The notes: a model not told the origin generated them from the sequence alone. Numbered from the stretch's first letter, positions 55,017 to 64,000 are shown. The stretch: DNA of 64,000 bases from CALODL01 sp942492115 (GCA_942492115.1 CALODL010000027.1:248001-312000), one strand, 5' to 3'. Numbers and translations are program-made.

Positions 55017-55029
55017 CAGTTCTAGCGTG
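54978..55029 (+). terminator. Two successive hairpins ending the ECF operon
   Basis: GGCGACGATC-TACT-GATCGTCGCC (54978-55001) lies inside the last codons and CACGCTAG-N5-CTAGCGTG (55009-55029) spans the stop codon. No strong T-tract follows, so the termination role is tentative. Confidence 0.45.
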
Positions 55030-55509
55030 AGTCTGGGGTCAGGTCTTTGATCTTTGATATTGATCCTGCGAATCCTGCTGAAGCATCACATGCCCGCAGG
55101 CTCCTGTTGAAGAACAACCGTTGAAGACAGCAGTCCAATCAAGGCCTACTGTCGGCAACAGACCCCGGAGAATGTAACGTACATCATCCGCACAGTTCAC
55201 TGCGCAACCTGGCCCCCAGTGAATTCGCCCGATCTGGCCAGAATGGCATGGCCGAAAGATATTCAAGAATCGCATTACGATTGGTACAAGAAATGGGTAA
55301 GGTCCAACACACAGTAGAAACTCTCATTCAGACTGGATCAAGTTTTGGGGAGCAGGCCTGGGCTCCGAGTTCACCAGGACCAGGCCTATTGTGTGGAAGA
55401 GAGTGTGAGCAGGCAGTCAGCCGTATCTTGAACATCTCCCTGGCGAATCGCCCGAAGCGATGCGTTCCACTCAGGAAAACCGCCTCCGCCGCAAACTCCG
55501 AAATCGGGA

Positions 55510-56078
55510 ATGAGTGGCGAAGGGCTGTTCATGAGCATCGGATGCAATGATTGTCACACCCGGACCTTCACGACGGGCGCTGCCTGAAGTGGCTCTGTCG
55601 GGCGTCATGATCACACCCTACTCTGATTTCCTACTGCACCACATGGGGCTGCTCGGCGATCAGATTCAGCAAGGCGACGCCGGTCCGCTCGAGATCCGCA
55701 CGCCGTCTGTGGGGTCTGCGTGTAACGCAATCCCATGCTGCATGATGGTTGCGTGATCGGCGGATCCTTTGCCGAGCGTATCCGGGGATCCGACGGCTTA
55801 GCGGGTGTGGTCGGTTGGCACAACGTTATCGGCAGTGAGGCGGCCGATGCGGCTGCGGCGTCCAGGCGCTCGATGTCGAACAGCAGGATGCCATCATTGC
55901 GTTTCTCGATTCACTCGGGCGCCGTGAATTCGACCTGAATATCGATGGCGATCAGATTGGCGACGGGGCCGTCAACATAGCGGACTCAACGTATTCCGAA
56001 CAACGTGCTACCTGCAGGGGCCATTCACGCCCGACGACTGGTGTGCGATTGCCGACATCGATAGGATGCGGATGTCGG
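55510..56078 (+). pseudogene. Frameshifted remnant of a di-haem (DUF1111/cytochrome c peroxidase-like) protein
   Basis: Successive reading frames give consecutive pieces of one protein. They are GLFMSIGCNDCHTRTFTTG (a CxxCH haem site), VALSGVMITPYSDFLLHHMG with GLLGDQIQQGDAGPLEIRTP, LWGLRVTQS, LHDGCVIGGSFAERI, ALDVEQQDAIIAFLDSLGRR with EFDLNIDGDQIGDG, and GPFTPDDWCAIADID. These match the second haem domain, the LHDG and FLxSLGR motifs, and a dockerin-like tail of planctomycete DUF1111/thiol oxidoreductase-like proteins. At least four frameshifts are needed and the N-terminal half is missing. Confidence 0.75.
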
Positions 56079-56222
56079 CTCAAGGAAGTCATCCGTAACA
56101 GCGCGCAGTATTCCGCAGCTACCATTGTGCAGCACGTCATCGACAGCGTCGACACCTTCCGCGCCGGTAGTCCACGGGAGGACGACGTTACGCTGATCGT
56201 TATCAAGCGCGATGTGACATAA
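56079..56222 (+). pseudogene. Tail of a SpoIIE-type phosphatase gene
   Basis: A 47-codon open end: LKEVIRNSAQYSAATIVQHV followed by IDSVDTFRAGSPREDDVTLIVIK, the C-terminal helix and EDDVTLIVIK motif of RsbU/SpoIIE phosphatases. No phosphatase sequence precedes it; it abuts the di-haem remnant directly, so a deletion or recombination joined the two. Confidence 0.75.
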
Positions 56223-56231
56223 CAATTGGGC

Positions 56232-59200
56232 TTATCTGCTGGCCCGCTGCACAACCGTCAGCTGAACGGGTTTCGTCGGATGGATTGCAATTGTGCTTCT
56301 CGGAGTGGTTGGGAACAAGAATGTTCGATGGTCCGCGTTGGTATCATGATCAAGCACGGCAATGGCGAAGCTTCCGACAGCATCCCGGCTCACCTGGTAC
56401 GTGAAGGTTGCCAGGTATCCGGGCTTCACCGGGACACCCGCACCATCCAGACCCACCACCAGCTGGCCGGTCGCAATGTTGGCCGCCAGCCAGTCGTGCT
56501 CCTTGGCCAGCACTTGGCTCGGACGGTGATCCGTGTGAATATCAACGAGCGTAAGCTGGCCGCGTAATCCGCCGTAAGATGACAGATGGAGCTGGTAACC
56601 ACGCAGATCGCTCAAGCGGTTGTCTAGAAAAACGTCCACTTCGACGATAGCACCTGGCGAGACCACGTGCTGATCTACTACGTTGAGAACTAGCCCAGCC
56701 GTGTCGATAACCTGGGGCGGCCCGTCGAGCTCGGGTGCCGGACCGCCATCCAGCGGGCAGGAGCAGGGGGTCATGTCGGCAAACGCATTCAGGGCTGCAA
56801 ACGCATCGTTGCCATCGCACACGCCATCCGGATTGCAATCACCAAACGGGCCGCCAGCATCCACGTTGTACGCAGTCGGCGGTGCACTTTCGCACGGGTA
56901 TCCCGGCAGCTGATCGACATCGACATTGGCAAAGCAGTTCAGCGCGTGGAAGCGATCGTTGCCATCGGGTGTTCCATCGACCCGGCACAGGCCAAATTGG
57001 CCACCCATGTCGGCAAACACAATGGCGGTGTCCAGGCATGTGCCATCCACGCACTCCCAAAACACACAATTGTCATCGCGGACACCATCGAGTGGCTCGA
57101 CGTCCGCGCAATCGGCGACAGTCTCGCAGCCTTCGCACACATCGGGGATGCCATTGCCGTTGTCGTCGGGCTCACCCAGATCGATATCACACGAGTCGGG
57201 CACGACATTGTTGTTACAGTCTGAGCTCTGTCCGCTGCTGATTGCACAGACGTCGCCCGTGCCGTCGTCGTCGCAATCGGCCTGATCTGGATTGTCGTCC
57301 GCTGGACAGTTATCACCGCCGTCACACACACCATCCGCGTCATCATCGGGTCCGTCGGCCGCTGGATCATTGTCAGACAGTGGCCCAAACCCGTCCGTCC
57401 CCACCGCGCAATCGTCGCAGCCATCGTCGTCGGTATCGGCGCAAACCATCGGGTCCAACGGGCTATCATCCTGCTCGTCGGGCACACCGTCATTGTCGTC
57501 GTCGCTATCGAGGCAATCGGCCACATCCAGGCCATCGGTGTTCAACAGATCATCTTCGCCTGGACATTGATCACAGCCATCAGGAACCGTATCCGCATCG
57601 GCATCTGTATTGTCGTCGAATCCGGCGCATACATCACAAGCGTCGGGGATGCCATCGACGTCGTCATCCTGGTCGCACTCATCGGGTACACCATTGGTAT
57701 CACAATCGGTGCTGGTCGAGCCAATGTCGATAGCGTCGTCGATGCCGTTGTCGTTACAGTCGGGAGCGCATACGCTGGGTTCACCTGTACAGACGAACTC
57801 GTCTTCGAGTTGGCACACATCCGAGCAGCCATCTCCCGACTGTTGATTCAGATCATCACAATCTTCATCATCATTGATCGTCCCGTCACCACACGTCGTG
57901 ACGATGATCGTGAGGCAATCCTCACCTTCACCGGTATCATCGTCGATGACTTTGACGCAGACGTTAAATATGCCAGTTTCGGAATACATGTTCATCGCGG
58001 TCACTTGGCCGTCGGCCCCGGCGGGATCTCCGGGGGGGCCGAACGGGGTTTCATCAACCGTCGCGGGAACATATGTGGCATTCCCTTCCCAGTCGACCTC
58101 GGCCGTGTGGGTATCCAGCGTGCCCAGATCGTTGAATGTCGTGGACGGCAACTTCACCGGCGTGCCGACCAAGGCCAGGATATCCGCCCCGGCTTCAACG
58201 GTCGGCGCCGCGTTGATGACAGCAATGGTTAACAGATCCGTGTCGGTGCGCGATGACGTCACCAGGTCAGTCACGGTGATCGTGACGGTATACATGCCAT
58301 CATCGGCGTACACGTGAGTCCCTGTGATAGTCTGAAGACCCTGATTGACCGTCCCGCTTTCATCGGCTGTGCCGTCGCCCCAGTTGATGGTCGCACTGTG
58401 TGTCGTTCCCGGGATGTCGTCGAAGGTGGCATCGACCTGAGCCACGCTGCCCTCGGCGACATCCGCCTGGTCTGCTCCCGCGTCAAGCTGTAGAAGATCC
58501 CCTTCGCAAGCGTCGGGCGTGCCGTTGCCATCAGCGTCGGCCTCGCCGCCAAGCAACGCGCACGCATTGGTCGTGCCGTCACAATCGCAATCTTCGTCAT
58601 TCAGATCAAAGGCATACACACGCCCCAAGATGCCTGCGAACAGATCGCGGCCATACATATTCAGCGATCTGCCGAGAAGGTCGCCCGGCATTGCATCGGA
58701 AGTGGTGAGTTTTCGAATGCGCGTCCAGGAACGCGTTTGTGAATCGTAGGTAAACACGTGGGCCGTTCCTGCATTGTCACCAGCGTCGTCATCCTGACCA
58801 TCGCCGACGACCACGACATCAGGCCCCACGGCGATCTCTGTACCGTACTCCAGAGACATCTCAGGGACGGTAAGCTTAGCCTCTTCGCTCCATAGGCCAG
58901 AGTTGGCATCGCGACGAAACACGTATGTTCCTGTGAAGCTGCCCACGGCGATGACATCTCCAGCAATGCCGACGTTCACGCCAAAGCCGTCAAAGAACTT
59001 GCCATCCGAGGCAAAGATTTTCTGTTCGAGTAACCAACGGTTGCTGAGTGGGAGGTAGCGATAGAGATACACAGCACCGGCAAAATTCGACACAGCATCA
59101 GCGCCCCGCGATCCGACGGCCAGTAATCCTTCACTCAGATCGAGTGCCGAGCCGAAGTCCCAATCCGAGCCGATATCGGGTGCGTAGAGAATATGAGCTT

Positions 59201-61331
59201 CCAGCCATTGCTGTAGGCCTGGATCATACTCGTACACATAGACCGCACCACAAGAGATGCCCAGTCCGAACACACAGAACGTGCCCTCGCGCCATGGAGC
59301 ACCCACTGCAGCGATGTTGTGCTCTACGGTGACGCTTGTACCGTATAGTGTTCCAAATTCCTCCCCTCTAAAAGGAGGGCCAAGAATGATTTGCTCCTCG
59401 TTCCACATGCCCGTTTTTTCGTCCTTACGAAATGCATAGGCGGCACCAATCTCGTTCTGGCCCCCACCGGTGACAAACAGGACATTATTGTGTAGATCCA
59501 GGTTGCCCCCGAAGCCACTTGGACTTGGGGCATCGGACGCGAACAGTTTTTGTCCAGCGGTCCACAAATCTTGTTGGCTGTCGCGCTCATAAAGCTGCAC
59601 GGCCCCACAATCAAAGCAGGCCTCGTTGTCTGCAGGGTTGGCAAAAGCGGCAGTGTTGCCGCGCGTCGATACGGTACCGGGTGTCATGACGAGCTGCTCT
59701 TCTGTCGCATTGCACACGACGCGCAGGCCGCAGTCATCAGGAATGCCATCCATGTTACAGTCATTGTCAGTCAGCTCACAACCATCGGGTATACCGGAGT
59801 CGTTGCAGTCAACATCGCAATTCGACACGCAATAGAAGGGGCCTCCGGGCGCAACCGTCGTGGCCGATATTTCACATTCATCAGCGATGCCATTGGCATT
59901 GCAATCTGTACTGAACTGGTTCGCGACATCGGTCGTATCATCCACGCCGTTACAGTTGCAATCGTTGTCGCAATCATCAGGTGTGCCGTTGCCGTTGCAA
60001 TCGAGTTCGCACACATCAGCGTTGTCGTCGCAATCACAGTCACTCTGGATCAGGTCGAAGACATACGCCGCGCCGGAGTCGGCGGCATTGCCATCGCTGC
60101 GCAGTCCGCCGACCACGATGTGTTCGGTATCGAGGGCAACTGAAAATGCGAATGCATCCGAGGCCATGCCGTCGGATGCGCTCAGTGTGACCGTTTCAAC
60201 CCACACACCATTGGATTGTGTAAACACGTGTGCCGAGCCCGTACCTGTAAAGTCATTAAAACCCGCATTGCCGGTATTGGGCGCACCCACCACGACCCGC
60301 GTGCCGTCAAAATCAATCGTTGTGCCGAACAAATCGCTGGCCCGGGCTCCCGCGTGGATCAATCCTTGCTCGCGCAACCATTGATCTTCCTCCACATCGA
60401 AGTACCACACCTCGGCCAGGCCGGTTTGTATGGCAAAGCGACTATTGCGTGACGCTCCCAACACTGCCATTTCGCCGGTGATGGCCACGGATTCTCCCGC
60501 GCGCCCACCATCGAATGTAAAGATCTCCCGTTCAAGAACCCAGCTGCTGCCGTCAAACCCGAAGATAAACGCCGCTCCTGCCTGCGAATCTTTGAGCGGG
60601 GCTCCGACGATGGTGCGCACCCCATCGGTATTCACGGCGAAGCCGAAGCGGTCACCTGTCGTGCCAGCCGCGTCGAAGAGCCGCTGCTCCTCTTCCCACA
60701 GCATCGTCGTGTCGTTGAAGCGAAAGACGTAGGCCGCGCCGTCGCCCGTGCCGGCACCATCCCCAAGCCATGCGCCCACGATGATGAGGTCATCCCGGAC
60801 CGCGACCGTGTGGCCGAACCGGCTACCGGCAGAGGCATTGGAGGCCGCCAGCGTCTGGGTCTGATTCCACATCATCGTGCCGGCATCGAACTCGAATACG
60901 TACGCCGAGCCGGCGTTGGATCCATTGTCATCATTCTTGGGAGCGCCGACGACCAGCGTGGTGCCATGGAGTCCAACCGCCGTGCCGAACTCATCCCCGT
61001 CACCCGCCACCACGGCGCGTAGCATGTGCTCTTCCTGCCATGTCTGCGTGCCCTCGTCGAACTCCAAGATGTACACCGCACCATGTTTCGTGCCCGTCTC
61101 GCCTGTCAATGTGACGAACGACGCACCGGATGCCATGACGTGGCCATCCAGATCAACGGAGATACCGTACTGGTCTCCTCCAGTACCATCAGAAGCCACC
61201 AGCAGATGGCTCTCCGGTGTGGCACAATTGACCACGGCCGTACAGGGATCACCGCCAGCGGCAGGGACGGGCGACCATGATGACACGAAGACCACGAGAA
61301 GCGAGATCGCATAGACGTGAACGAATGGCAC
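56232..61331 (-). CDS. Giant secreted FG-GAP / PKD / thrombospondin-3 protein with dockerin and cohesin-like end
   Basis: A 1699-residue exported protein. I start it at the GTG at 61331 because AGGAGG lies 7 bases upstream and a signal peptide follows (SLLVVFVSSWSPVPAAGG); a TTG 39 bases further up is less likely. Order of parts: seven or so FG-GAP integrin-type blades (GDEFGTAVGLHGTTLVVGAP, SAYVFEFDAGT), a Cys/Asn-rich linker (DCNGNGTPDDCDNDCNCNGV), a second FG-GAP set, and two PKD-like domains (ATINWGDGTADESG ... GTHVYADDGMYTVTITV). Next are a Myxococcus-type Cys repeat (CGDGTINDDEDCDDLNQQSG), thrombospondin-3 repeats, DGTPDGNDRFHALNCF/DGVCDGNDAFAALNAF, and a cohesin-like domain. It is probably a surface adhesin or matrix component. 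Confidence 0.8.
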   Translation of the reverse strand: MPFVHVYAISLLVVFVSSWSPVPAAGGDPCTAVVNCATPESHLLVASDGTGGDQYGISVDLDGHVMASGASFVTLTGETGTKHGAVYILEFDEGTQTWQEEHMLRAVVAGDGDEFGTAVGLHGTTLVVGAPKNDDNGSNAGSAYVFEFDAGTMMWNQTQTLAASNASAGSRFGHTVAVRDDLIIVGAWLGDGAGTGDGAAYVFRFNDTTMLWEEEQRLFDAAGTTGDRFGFAVNTDGVRTIVGAPLKDSQAGAAFIFGFDGSSWVLEREIFTFDGGRAGESVAITGEMAVLGASRNSRFAIQTGLAEVWYFDVEEDQWLREQGLIHAGARASDLFGTTIDFDGTRVVVGAPNTGNAGFNDFTGTGSAHVFTQSNGVWVETVTLSASDGMASDAFAFSVALDTEHIVVGGLRSDGNAADSGAAYVFDLIQSDCDCDDNADVCELDCNGNGTPDDCDNDCNCNGVDDTTDVANQFSTDCNANGIADECEISATTVAPGGPFYCVSNCDVDCNDSGIPDGCELTDNDCNMDGIPDDCGLRVVCNATEEQLVMTPGTVSTRGNTAAFANPADNEACFDCGAVQLYERDSQQDLWTAGQKLFASDAPSPSGFGGNLDLHNNVLFVTGGGQNEIGAAYAFRKDEKTGMWNEEQIILGPPFRGEEFGTLYGTSVTVEHNIAAVGAPWREGTFCVFGLGISCGAVYVYEYDPGLQQWLEAHILYAPDIGSDWDFGSALDLSEGLLAVGSRGADAVSNFAGAVYLYRYLPLSNRWLLEQKIFASDGKFFDGFGVNVGIAGDVIAVGSFTGTYVFRRDANSGLWSEEAKLTVPEMSLEYGTEIAVGPDVVVVGDGQDDDAGDNAGTAHVFTYDSQTRSWTRIRKLTTSDAMPGDLLGRSLNMYGRDLFAGILGRVYAFDLNDEDCDCDGTTNACALLGGEADADGNGTPDACEGDLLQLDAGADQADVAEGSVAQVDATFDDIPGTTHSATINWGDGTADESGTVNQGLQTITGTHVYADDGMYTVTITVTDLVTSSRTDTDLLTIAVINAAPTVEAGADILALVGTPVKLPSTTFNDLGTLDTHTAEVDWEGNATYVPATVDETPFGPPGDPAGADGQVTAMNMYSETGIFNVCVKVIDDDTGEGEDCLTIIVTTCGDGTINDDEDCDDLNQQSGDGCSDVCQLEDEFVCTGEPSVCAPDCNDNGIDDAIDIGSTSTDCDTNGVPDECDQDDDVDGIPDACDVCAGFDDNTDADADTVPDGCDQCPGEDDLLNTDGLDVADCLDSDDDNDGVPDEQDDSPLDPMVCADTDDDGCDDCAVGTDGFGPLSDNDPAADGPDDDADGVCDGGDNCPADDNPDQADCDDDGTGDVCAISSGQSSDCNNNVVPDSCDIDLGEPDDNGNGIPDVCEGCETVADCADVEPLDGVRDDNCVFWECVDGTCLDTAIVFADMGGQFGLCRVDGTPDGNDRFHALNCFANVDVDQLPGYPCESAPPTAYNVDAGGPFGDCNPDGVCDGNDAFAALNAFADMTPCSCPLDGGPAPELDGPPQVIDTAGLVLNVVDQHVVSPGAIVEVDVFLDNRLSDLRGYQLHLSSYGGLRGQLTLVDIHTDHRPSQVLAKEHDWLAANIATGQLVVGLDGAGVPVKPGYLATFTYQVSRDAVGSFAIAVLDHDTNADHRTFLFPTTPRSTIAIHPTKPVQLTVVQRASR

Positions 61332-61404
61332 GAGGTATCCTCCTATGGCGTGAATGATGTGTGGCCACAAGGCGTCCGGGACCGCTTTGGCGGCGGATGT
61401 GCTT

Positions 61405-61734
61405 CTATCTTATTGATGGGAAAACAGTGTGAATCCGGACAGGAGTTCTGAAATAGTAATCCAAAGCGATGATAGTTGCCGAGCTGACGGCGTGATGTGA
61501 TATCCGGGTCTTCGGCCAGTCAGTCCAGATGATGCATGCATGACCAGGCCGTGTGCGCAACAGAACGCGCTTGAACCCTGCCTTCTCGCACAACACGCCT
61601 GCGCGATTCAAATACCACGAGGCCCCGTCCTGCGACGGCCGGTTACCGCTGCGGTTGACCAGGTACAAGGGCTCCTGGGTGTTGGCCAGAGATACGATCA
61701 ACGGGGCATAGCCCCACACGCCCTTGTAGGACAT
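61405..61734 (-). pseudogene. IS1380-family transposase fragment
   Basis: Minus-strand translation from 61734 gives SYKGVWGYAPLIVSLANTQE, PLYLVNRSGNRPSQDGA and WYLNRAGVLCEKAGFKRVLL, the conserved middle of IS1380 transposases. After VLLR the expected GDTDF catalytic block is replaced by out-of-frame sequence, and the N-terminal part is missing with stops upstream of 61734. It is an inactive fragment adjoining the broken toxin gene. Confidence 0.8.
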
Positions 61735-61904
61735 CGTGGCCCGCGAAGCAGGGAACGCAAGCGTTTAGCGTCGCGATCAGCCCACGGGCCCTGAAGGAGG
61801 CGAGACACGAACAGGGCCGCATTGGCGGCCGAGTCTCGGGCGATGTATTCCGCAATCCTCTCGACATCGTCCAGCGATGACGGCGACCAGATTACTTGAC
61901 CCAT
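61735..61904 (-). pseudogene. ParE-type toxin gene truncated by transposase sequence
   Basis: The frame starts at the ATG at 61904, overlapping the antitoxin gene by 13 bases. Its first ~38 codons (MGQVIWSPSSLDDVERIAEY, IARDSAANAALFVSRLLQ) are the N-terminal helices of a ParE/RelE-family toxin. From about 61790 the sequence switches to transposase-associated DNA and the frame runs on as unrelated Arg-rich residues. The C-terminal beta sheet needed for gyrase or ribosome interaction is lost. Confidence 0.75.
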
Positions 61905-62074
61905 TTTTGGAGTCGCTTCTTGGCTTCGTCGTGGGGGATTCCCTTGCCGTCGCGGATCTCTCGCTCGCCGCTCTCGAACTTGGCTCGCAGATAGAGCGCG
62001 TGGATGATCTCGTCCAGCGTCGCTTCGTCGGGGAGGGCGTCGATCAGTTGTTTAGCAGCGTCCTTGGTCGTCAT
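61892..62074 (-). CDS. Antitoxin of a ParDE-like pair (toxin broken)
   Basis: A 60-residue protein from the ATG at 62074: MTTKDAAKQLIDALPDEATL, DEIIHALYLRAKFESGERE, with GIPHDEAKKRLQKWVK at the end. This is the helical form of antitoxin often paired with ParE (DEATLDEIIHALYLR type). It overlaps the toxin start. With the toxin truncated, it survives as an orphan that might still protect against related toxins. Confidence 0.75.
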   Translation of the reverse strand: MTTKDAAKQLIDALPDEATLDEIIHALYLRAKFESGEREIRDGKGIPHDEAKKRLQKWVK

Positions 62075-62144
62075 TAAACACGATCCCCACGTCGTACTCC
62101 GTCCGGAGATGCCGGCAGTCGACCGCTCCATCATCACTATCATA

Positions 62145-62441
62145 TCATACTGATGCTCGGATCGATCCTGAAAACGCACGTCCGGCCCATTGCCGCGGAT
62201 AGACACTCCCGCAGCCCATGATATTCCACCGGCCTTTGGCTCTGGCGAGCTCCAGCAACAGCTTCCAGCCCTCCCGATCATTCGAGGTCACGCTCTTGGG
62301 CAGACGGATCACGATCTCGCCGTCGTCGCAATTCTCGAAGTGGATCGCCATCGCGGTGATCTTGCGAATGGTGCACAGGTCTTCAATGTAGTCTTCATCG
62401 TCGATCAGATTCAGATCATCCAGTGCTGGTGCGGGGTGCAT
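62145..62441 (-). CDS. Possible small hypothetical protein
   Basis: A 98-codon frame with protein-like sequence: LNLIDDEDYIEDLCTIRKIT, AMAIHFENCDDGEIVIRLPK, SVTSNDREGWKLLLELARAK. The last ~20 codons look less natural (VYPRQWAGRAFSGSIRASV), as if the true end has been lost. No ribosome site, no recognised family. It may be a remnant in the decaying region around the toxin-antitoxin genes. Confidence 0.35.
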   Translation of the reverse strand: MHPAPALDDLNLIDDEDYIEDLCTIRKITAMAIHFENCDDGEIVIRLPKSVTSNDREGWKLLLELARAKGRWNIMGCGSVYPRQWAGRAFSGSIRASV

Positions 62442-62573
62442 CTGTATGTCATCACCGAGGACTTGCCCGAACTGAACCGGAAGGCTGTGAGTACCAGCCT
62501 CGTTCCTTACCGAGAGGACCTACAACAGATGCTCGACTATGCTCAGGCTGAAGAAGGTCTGCCCGAAGGCTGA
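62430..62573 (+). pseudogene. C-terminal fragment of an unrecognised gene
   Basis: The plus strand reads VHLYVITEDLPELNRKAVST followed by SLVPYREDLQQMLDYAQAEE and GLPEG, then stop. It looks like the natural end of a protein, but there is no start or body upstream; the upstream sequence is the antisense of the small frame at 62145-62441. I cannot assign a family. Confidence 0.35.
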
Positions 62574-62636
62574 TGATGTTCGGGCGACGAGCAAGCAAGA
62601 ACAGTATCAAGTTGGTGGTTCGCGGTGTGGAACCGG

Positions 62637-63944
62637 TCAGTTTCTAGAATCTTTGTCATCGTTCCAACGATCATTCGGGTATCCGGCGTCGAGCTGCCAG
62701 AAGTTGGGCGCCAAGGACCTCAGCGGGCGGCCATGCTCCTGCCCGGGGAGCCTGTCGTCACGCAACAACAAGATGAGATCAGAGGAGACCGCCGGATCGG
62801 AGTGGAAATAGCTGTGTCCCAGGCCGCCACGGTTGGACGTGACGCGAATCATGTTGTTGTTGGGCATGGATTCAATTGTTGAGCGGAGATTCTTGGGCAT
62901 GTCCTCGAGCCGGACTTGCCCAGCGCGGGCTGATCCAAAAGACAGATAGTCCGACAAACGCAGGGCCTGGTCATGGATCGATGAATACATCGTGAACGTG
63001 TCCACGATCTCCGGCGAGTTCTCGGCCGAAATACGTTGCTGGGCGACATCAAAGTCGATGTCCGCTGCTGCGAGGATGACGTGGCCGAGCTTCAATTCCG
63101 CGGGGTCATGGTCAGATGCGGTGTACTCGATCTTTAGTTCGCGTAACGTGGCAATGACCACCGCCGTGCCGCGGCTGTGGGCCAGGATGTGGATCTTTTC
63201 GATACCCGAGTGCGCGGCCAGCGATTTCAGGAATTGTTTGAGGTGGTAGATCGTGAATTCGCCCGATTCGCGGTCATACATGTACCCCCGGGCGCTGACC
63301 TGCCGACCTGCCGGCCACGAGTACACGACCGGTACGCTCCCGCGACCCAGAAAATGCCACAGGTCGGCCATCGTCATGGCCGCATCATCAAAAGCATTGG
63401 CGAAGCCATGGACGAACATGAACACTTCCTTACGTGGGGCGTGCTCAAGAAACTTGTCCAGGGCGGCGTGCAGCGCCCGCTCGCCGTCCTTGTAACTGTT
63501 GAACCAGTCTTTCGTCGGCACGCGCCGGTTGCCCTCGAGGTGCACGCTGGGCGGGGTTTCCGGAAAACGGTGGGTTTCGTCGATGCGCGCAATGGACACG
63601 GACAGCTTCGTCTTACGAGACTGTGTGTGACTGGCGGCGACCAGTTCATCCCACGAGACGTTCTTCCCAAAGCGAACGTCGACCTCCCCGATGGCTAGCG
63701 ACGGACAGCGCCCGTACCCGTAGCGGACCGTCCGCGCGCCAGCGTCGCGCGTGCGGTCGGTGGCGTAGAGCATCGTCACCGTATTGGATTGTAATTCGGG
63801 TGGGACTGCATCGAACGTGCGGTCATTCGAGTCCAGATAGATGTTCGGTGTGGTCATGAGCTCGCGGCCACAGCCAGCGAGCACGATCACCACGGCAACG
63901 ACCGCGCGCCGCGGATCGAGAGCGTTGGCATTCGGATTGAACAT
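62637..63944 (-). CDS. DUF900-type alpha/beta hydrolase lipoprotein
   Basis: A 435-residue protein with a lipoprotein signal (VVAVVIVLAGC, Cys25). The DUF900 alpha/beta hydrolase domain follows: LYATDRTRDAGARTVRYGYG, EVFMFVHGFANAFDDAAMTM, VVYSWPAGRQVSARGYMYDR, and the nucleophile Ser257 in HILAHSRGTAV (AHSRG in place of GHSxG). The C-terminal part supplies GLGHSYFHSDPAVSSDLI, with a likely catalytic His. It is probably an envelope-anchored esterase or lipase-like enzyme of unknown substrate. No partner genes are obvious. Confidence 0.85.
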   Translation of the reverse strand: MFNPNANALDPRRAVVAVVIVLAGCGRELMTTPNIYLDSNDRTFDAVPPELQSNTVTMLYATDRTRDAGARTVRYGYGRCPSLAIGEVDVRFGKNVSWDELVAASHTQSRKTKLSVSIARIDETHRFPETPPSVHLEGNRRVPTKDWFNSYKDGERALHAALDKFLEHAPRKEVFMFVHGFANAFDDAAMTMADLWHFLGRGSVPVVYSWPAGRQVSARGYMYDRESGEFTIYHLKQFLKSLAAHSGIEKIHILAHSRGTAVVIATLRELKIEYTASDHDPAELKLGHVILAAADIDFDVAQQRISAENSPEIVDTFTMYSSIHDQALRLSDYLSFGSARAGQVRLEDMPKNLRSTIESMPNNNMIRVTSNRGGLGHSYFHSDPAVSSDLILLLRDDRLPGQEHGRPLRSLAPNFWQLDAGYPNDRWNDDKDSRN

Positions 63945-64000
63945 CGCGTCTCCGGGCGGAGTAGCCCCGATACAACAAAAGACGGTCGAACAGGATCGTG
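63945..64000. other. Upstream region of the hydrolase, cut by the window edge
   Basis: 56 bases containing the presumed promoter of the hydrolase gene. No distinct motif noted. Confidence 0.2.

Noticed and set aside
57090..57760. Repetitive DNA that might be a tandem repeat array
   Set aside because: Explained by Asp/Asn/Cys-rich Ca-binding repeats of the giant secreted protein.

Overview
The window looks like the chromosome of a planctomycete, probably of the Phycisphaerae side of the phylum. The reasons are internal: four pairs of ECF-type sigma factor plus Hanks-type Ser/Thr kinase carrying WD40 or TPR repeats, many very large Cys-rich or Ca-binding secreted proteins, degenerate dockerin-like pairs (DGTADGNDRFHALNCF / DGVCDGNDAFHALNAF), and a moderately high GC content. 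No rRNA, tRNA, CRISPR array or phage was recognised.

Layout. 1-6405: 3' end of a SpoIIE-type phosphatase, a 61-bp decayed copy of the neighbouring WD40 kinase, a secreted Cys-rich dockerin protein, and a sigma/WD40-kinase pair. 6980-18844 is the most interesting block. A sensor kinase and NtrC-type regulator are followed by a candidate sigma-54 promoter and a tightly coupled five-gene operon. The operon encodes DabA (DUF2309), DabB (NuoL-like), a second NuoM-like membrane subunit, a SulP anion transporter with C-terminal STAS and PII-like domains, and a divergent beta-carbonic anhydrase. I read this as a DAB-type inorganic-carbon or bicarbonate accumulation system under its own two-component, sigma-54 control. 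18870-30784 holds a lone receiver protein, a HlyIII-family membrane protein, a DUF2252 lipoprotein, an orphan PilB/GspE-like ATPase, a kinase with a TolB/WD40-like propeller, a SRPBCC protein, and a sigma/TPR-kinase pair.

30924-50179 contains two further sigma/TPR-kinase pairs. Each lies beside a two-gene cassette of secreted proteins: one protein with a shared N-terminal beta domain plus VGIGT or NHL-like repeats, then one with a DGGGGYS domain, a dockerin-like pair and a cohesin-like domain. The cassette is present twice in the same gene order. A metallophosphoesterase and a 1142-residue Cys-rich protein lie between the copies.

50460-64000 is an accessory, decaying region. It has a lipoprotein gene whose signal peptide is split in frame by a palindromic 173-bp MITE-like element, a pair of repeat-rich small secreted proteins, and an ECF sigma/anti-sigma operon. 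It also has frameshifted remains of a di-haem (DUF1111-like) protein fused to a phosphatase tail, a 1699-residue FG-GAP/PKD/thrombospondin-3 protein, an IS1380 transposase fragment that truncates a ParE-type toxin beside an intact antitoxin, and a DUF900-type lipoprotein hydrolase.
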